From the NCBI GenBank assembly GCA_900542035.1, contig UQMJ01000031.1, positions 1-31,725 of the forward strand: 31,725 nucleotides of DNA, read 5' to 3'. How positions within the stretch are numbered: the first letter of the stretch is position 1; the number at the start of each line of letters is the position of its first letter. Positions 29,234-31,725 of this stretch are shown here, one piece after another. The notes under the pieces are model-generated. The model saw only the letters and a program-made list of their open reading frames with translations, ran no database searches and was not told the DNA's origin. The position numbers were made by a program, and so were the translations under genes. The stretch comes from an uncultured Clostridium sp. (GTDB lineage Bacteria; Bacillota; Clostridia; Lachnospirales; Lachnospiraceae).

Positions 29234-30262
29234 ATGGCAGCAATTGGGGTAATTGGATCTGGAACGTGGGGGACAGCCCTGGCTATTTTACTGGTTCAGA
29301 ATCACAACCAGGTTGCATTGTGGTCTGCGTTTGCAGAAGAGGCAGATAAAATCAGGACAGAAAAAAAGCACCCCAACCTTCCGGAAGCCGTAATTCCGGA
29401 AGAATTAGAAATTACTGCGGATTTGCAGGCAGCGATGGAGGGAAAAGAGATTCTGGTGCTGGCGGTTCCGTCTATTTTTGTCCGTCAGACGGCTGCGAAG
29501 ATGGCGCCTTTCTGCAGACAGGGCCAGATTATTGTGAATGTGGCAAAGGGCATTGAAGAACAAAGTTTAAAACCCCTTTCAGAAGTCATTGAAGAAGAAC
29601 TTCCCATGGCAGATGTGGCAGTCCTTTCCGGTCCCAGCCATGCAGAGGAGGTCAGCCGTCTTCTTCCTACCACCTGTGTGGCAGGAGCTCATAAAAGAGA
29701 GACTGCCGAGAAGATTCAGGCTGTTTTTATGAGTCAGGCGTTTCGGGTCTATACCAGTCCGGATATGATTGGCATTGAAGTCGGGGCTGCTCTTAAAAAT
29801 GTAATCGCTCTGGCTGCCGGCATGGCAGACGGACTGGGGTATGGAGACAATACCAAAGCGGCGCTGATTACCAGGGGAATTGCAGAAATCGGCCGTCTTG
29901 GGGCAGCTATGGGCGGAAAGCCCCAGACTTTTGCAGGACTTTCCGGTATCGGCGATCTGATTGTGACCTGCGCCAGTATGCACAGCCGCAACCGCAGGGC
30001 CGGAATCCTTATTGGAAAAGGCTATTCCATGGAAGAAGCCATGAAAGAAGTAAAAATGGTGGTAGAAGGCGTGTACTCTGCCAAAGCGGCCCTGGCTTTG
30101 TCCAAGAAGTATCAGGTGCCGATGCCAATCGTTGAGCAGGTCAATCAGATTTTATTTGAGGGCAAGCCGGCAAAGGAAGCAGTGGCAGATTTGATGCTGA
30201 GAGACCGGCAGATAGAAAGCAGGGATCTGGACTGGAAAAACGAGGGATCCCAGGTACAATAA
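29234..30262 (+). CDS. gpsA: NAD(P)H-dependent glycerol-3-phosphate dehydrogenase
   Basis: Reduces dihydroxyacetone phosphate to sn-glycerol-3-phosphate for lipid synthesis. 342 residues; Rossmann motif IGSGTWGTALA at the N-terminus, substrate site GPSHAEEV, and catalytic lysine region ALKNVIALAAGMADGLGYGDNTKAALI. SD AGAAGGAG. Forms the lipid end of the DUF512-der-plsY-gpsA operon. Confidence 0.97.
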   Translation: MAAIGVIGSGTWGTALAILLVQNHNQVALWSAFAEEADKIRTEKKHPNLPEAVIPEELEITADLQAAMEGKEILVLAVPSIFVRQTAAKMAPFCRQGQIIVNVAKGIEEQSLKPLSEVIEEELPMADVAVLSGPSHAEEVSRLLPTTCVAGAHKRETAEKIQAVFMSQAFRVYTSPDMIGIEVGAALKNVIALAAGMADGLGYGDNTKAALITRGIAEIGRLGAAMGGKPQTFAGLSGIGDLIVTCASMHSRNRRAGILIGKGYSMEEAMKEVKMVVEGVYSAKAALALSKKYQVPMPIVEQVNQILFEGKPAKEAVADLMLRDRQIESRDLDWKNEGSQVQ

Positions 30263-30298
30263 CCCTTCGGAATGAGACCTATAAATAGTACTTATAAT

Positions 30299-30337
30299 AC
30301 GCCTGTTTTTTCAGTGAAAATGAGAAAACAGGCGTTT
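30299..30337 (+). terminator. terminator after gpsA
   Basis: ACGCCTGTTTT (30299-30309) pairs with AAAACAGGCGT (30325-30335); followed by only TTT, so probably moderate strength. Confidence 0.6.
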
Positions 30338-30344
30338 CAAATGG

Positions 30345-30373
30345 TTGACAATAACCAGTTTCCTCACTATAAT
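30345..30373 (+). promoter_or_regulatory. full-consensus promoter of the ABC transporter operon
   Basis: TTGACA (30345-30350), 17-base spacer, TATAAT (30368-30373), both hexamers perfect. Start of transcription near 30380, leaving a leader of about 150 bases. Confidence 0.92.
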
Positions 30374-30388
30374 TTAGAAAAGCTTTCA

Positions 30389-30511
30389 AGGAACGGCTTT
30401 GTGGCGAAGGTAAAGGGAAATCCAGTTGCCGGAAGCCGTTTTTCCTGACCAGGAGTGTACGCATAGGGCGAACAGTGTCCGCCTGCAAGCGGATATTCCA
30501 GATGAATCAGG
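30389..30511 (+). promoter_or_regulatory. structured 5' leader with attenuator-like hairpin
   Basis: Hairpin 1: CGGCTT (30394-30399) with AAGCCG (30433-30438), extended by AGGAA/TTCCT, with TTTTT at 30439-30443. Then a possible three-way junction: CCTGA (30444-30448) with TCAGG (30507-30511), enclosing TGTaCGC/GCGaACA (30456-30474) and TCCGC/GCGGA (30478-30493). Hairpin 1 and the junction compete for 30444-30446. The junction ends 9 bases before the SD AGGAGG. No known riboswitch consensus recognised. Confidence 0.5.
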
Positions 30512-30533
30512 GGAAAGAAGAGGAGGAATTATT

Positions 30534-31725
30534 ATGAAAAAGAGAGTTTTAAGTTTGGTTTTAGCAGCAGCTATGACAGCTTCCCTTACTGCCTGCGGCG
30601 GTTCTGAGGGAGCAGAACAGACGTCTGCAGAAGCGGGAAAAACAGAGGCAGCAGATGCTGGCAGCGGCGAACAGGCGGCAGCAGACGGATCAGTATGGAA
30701 GATTGGCGCCATGGGACCTTTAACCGGCCCTAATGCGATTTATGGAAATGCAGTGGTAAACGGCGCTCAGGTTGCAGTCGATGAAATCAATGCGGCAGGC
30801 GGCATTAACGGTTACCAGATTGAATATAAGGGAGAAGACGACGAGAGCGATGCAGAAAAGTCCATTAACGCGTATAACAGCTTAAAGGACTGGGGAATGC
30901 AGGTTTTAGTCGGCGCAACAACTTCCAACTCCTGTATTGCAGTTGCAGCAAAGTCCGCACAGGATAATCTGTTCCAGATTACTCCTTCCGGTTCTGCAGT
31001 AGAGTGTGCAGAAAATCCCAACGTATTCCGTGTCTGCTTCTCCGATCCGGATCAGGGCGCAGCTTCTGCAAAGTATATCGGCGAGCACAAGCTGGCAACA
31101 AAGATTGCAGTAATCTATGACAGCTCCGACGTATATTCCAGCGGTATCTATTCCAAGTTTGCGGCAGAGGCTGCCAATCAGGGATTAGAGATTGTAGCAG
31201 AAGAGGCATTTACCGCAGATACCAATAAAGATTTTACTACCCAGCTGCAGAAGGCAAAAGATGCGGGCGCTGAGTTAGTATTCCTTCCATTCTATTATAC
31301 AGAGGCGGCTCTGGTATTAAGCCAGGCAAACACAATGGGATGGGATCCAATCTTCTTCGGATGCGACGGCATGGACGGCATCTTAGGCGTGAAGAACTTT
31401 GATACCAGCCTGGCAGAAGGCCTGATGCTTCTGACTCCGTTTGCGGCAGATGCAACCGATGATTTAACGGTTAATTTCGTTACGACTTACAAAGAGAAGT
31501 ACGGCGACACTCCAGTCCAGTTTGCGGCAGATGCATACGATGCGGTTTATGCAGTAAAGGCGGCGATCGAGGATGCAGGCGCAACTCCGGATATGAGCGT
31601 GTCTGACCTTTGCGAAGCAATGAAAGCTTCTATGGTTAAGGTTTCCGTAGACGGCCTGACCGGCGCAGGCATGACCTGGAATGCAGACGGAGAACCTTCC
31701 AAGGCGCCAAAGGCAGTAAAGATTG
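30534..31725 (+). CDS. ABC transporter substrate-binding lipoprotein, LivK type (3' partial)
   Basis: Cell-surface solute-binding protein of the branched-chain amino acid/urea/amide class (Peripla_BP_6). 397 codons are visible and the frame is open at the window end. Signal peptide MKKRVLSLVLAAAMTASLTACGG with lipobox LTAC (Cys21), a Glu/Ala linker to about residue 50, then the type I binding fold: WKIGAMGPLTGPNAIYGNAVVNGAQVAVDEINAAGGINGY, LVGATTSNSCIAVA, FRVCFSDPDQGAASAKYI, QFAADAYDAVYAVKAAI. The ligand is unknown; leucine/isoleucine/valine is the default guess. SD GAGGAGG before ATG 30534. The strong promoter fits a highly expressed transporter. Confidence 0.93.
   Translation, partial: MKKRVLSLVLAAAMTASLTACGGSEGAEQTSAEAGKTEAADAGSGEQAAADGSVWKIGAMGPLTGPNAIYGNAVVNGAQVAVDEINAAGGINGYQIEYKGEDDESDAEKSINAYNSLKDWGMQVLVGATTSNSCIAVAAKSAQDNLFQITPSGSAVECAENPNVFRVCFSDPDQGAASAKYIGEHKLATKIAVIYDSSDVYSSGIYSKFAAEAANQGLEIVAEEAFTADTNKDFTTQLQKAKDAGAELVFLPFYYTEAALVLSQANTMGWDPIFFGCDGMDGILGVKNFDTSLAEGLMLLTPFAADATDDLTVNFVTTYKEKYGDTPVQFAADAYDAVYAVKAAIEDAGATPDMSVSDLCEAMKASMVKVSVDGLTGAGMTWNADGEPSKAPKAVKI

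Noticed and set aside
30380..30533. Guanidine-I/ykkC or T-box leader
   Set aside because: The conserved ykkC blocks and the T-box GGTGG..CCGCG sequence are not present; left as an unassigned structured leader.
1..31725. CRISPR arrays, tRNA/rRNA genes, insertion sequences, prophage
   Set aside because: No direct-repeat array, cloverleaf, transposase or phage protein was seen by reading; small features could still be missed without a computed search.

Overview
The window looks like chromosomal DNA from a member of the Bacillota, class Clostridia, most likely a Lachnospiraceae-type gut anaerobe. This rests on moderate GC content, strong Shine-Dalgarno (SD) sites with occasional GTG/TTG starts, an FMN-riboswitch-controlled ribU, BlaI/M56 regulation, an unusually long ribose-phosphate pyrophosphokinase, and two conserved clostridial blocks: ylxM-ffh-rpsP-khpA-rimM-trmD-rplS-lepB-rbgA-lepB-rnhB-yraN and (radical SAM DUF512)-der-plsY-gpsA. 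The species call is inference from gene content only. I see no rRNA, tRNA, CRISPR array, insertion sequence or prophage.

Layout. 1-3543: 3' part of threonine ammonia-lyase overlapping a CLC-family anion transporter, a small zinc-ribbon membrane protein on the minus strand, and a Cof-type HAD phosphatase closed by a terminator. 3585-7314: the most interesting block, a promoter with a MarR-type palindrome driving an OsmC-family thiol peroxidase, a dihydrolipoyl dehydrogenase carrying its own N-terminal lipoyl domain, a lipoate-protein ligase and a MarR regulator. No E1 or E2 subunit is present, so the genes together could form a self-contained lipoyl-dependent peroxide-detoxifying chain (NADH to FAD to disulfide to lipoyl arm to OsmC). 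7325-10404: FMN riboswitch plus riboflavin transporter gene ribU, then a GlgX-type glycogen debranching enzyme. 10416-12702: a BlaI/M56 (BlaR1-like) pair with a 30-bp dyad operator and an atypical sensor domain. 12716-15571 (minus): membrane proteins of unknown function, one with an internal zinc ribbon. 15733-16206: an AT-rich orphan gene with a palindrome around its -10 box, followed by a LexA-like SOS box.

16271-24308 is the signal-recognition/ribosome-maturation/RNA-modification/secretion cluster, with a well-formed promoter in front of ylxM, an internal terminator-like hairpin before rimM, a promoter inside the end of trmD for rplS, and two signal peptidases flanking rbgA. 24383-25591 (minus) is prs. 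25694-30262 is the radical SAM-der-plsY-gpsA operon with a 16-bp perfect palindrome in its promoter. 30345-31725 is a consensus promoter, a long structured leader with an attenuator-like hairpin, and the first 397 codons of a branched-chain-amino-acid-type ABC substrate-binding lipoprotein that runs off the window.
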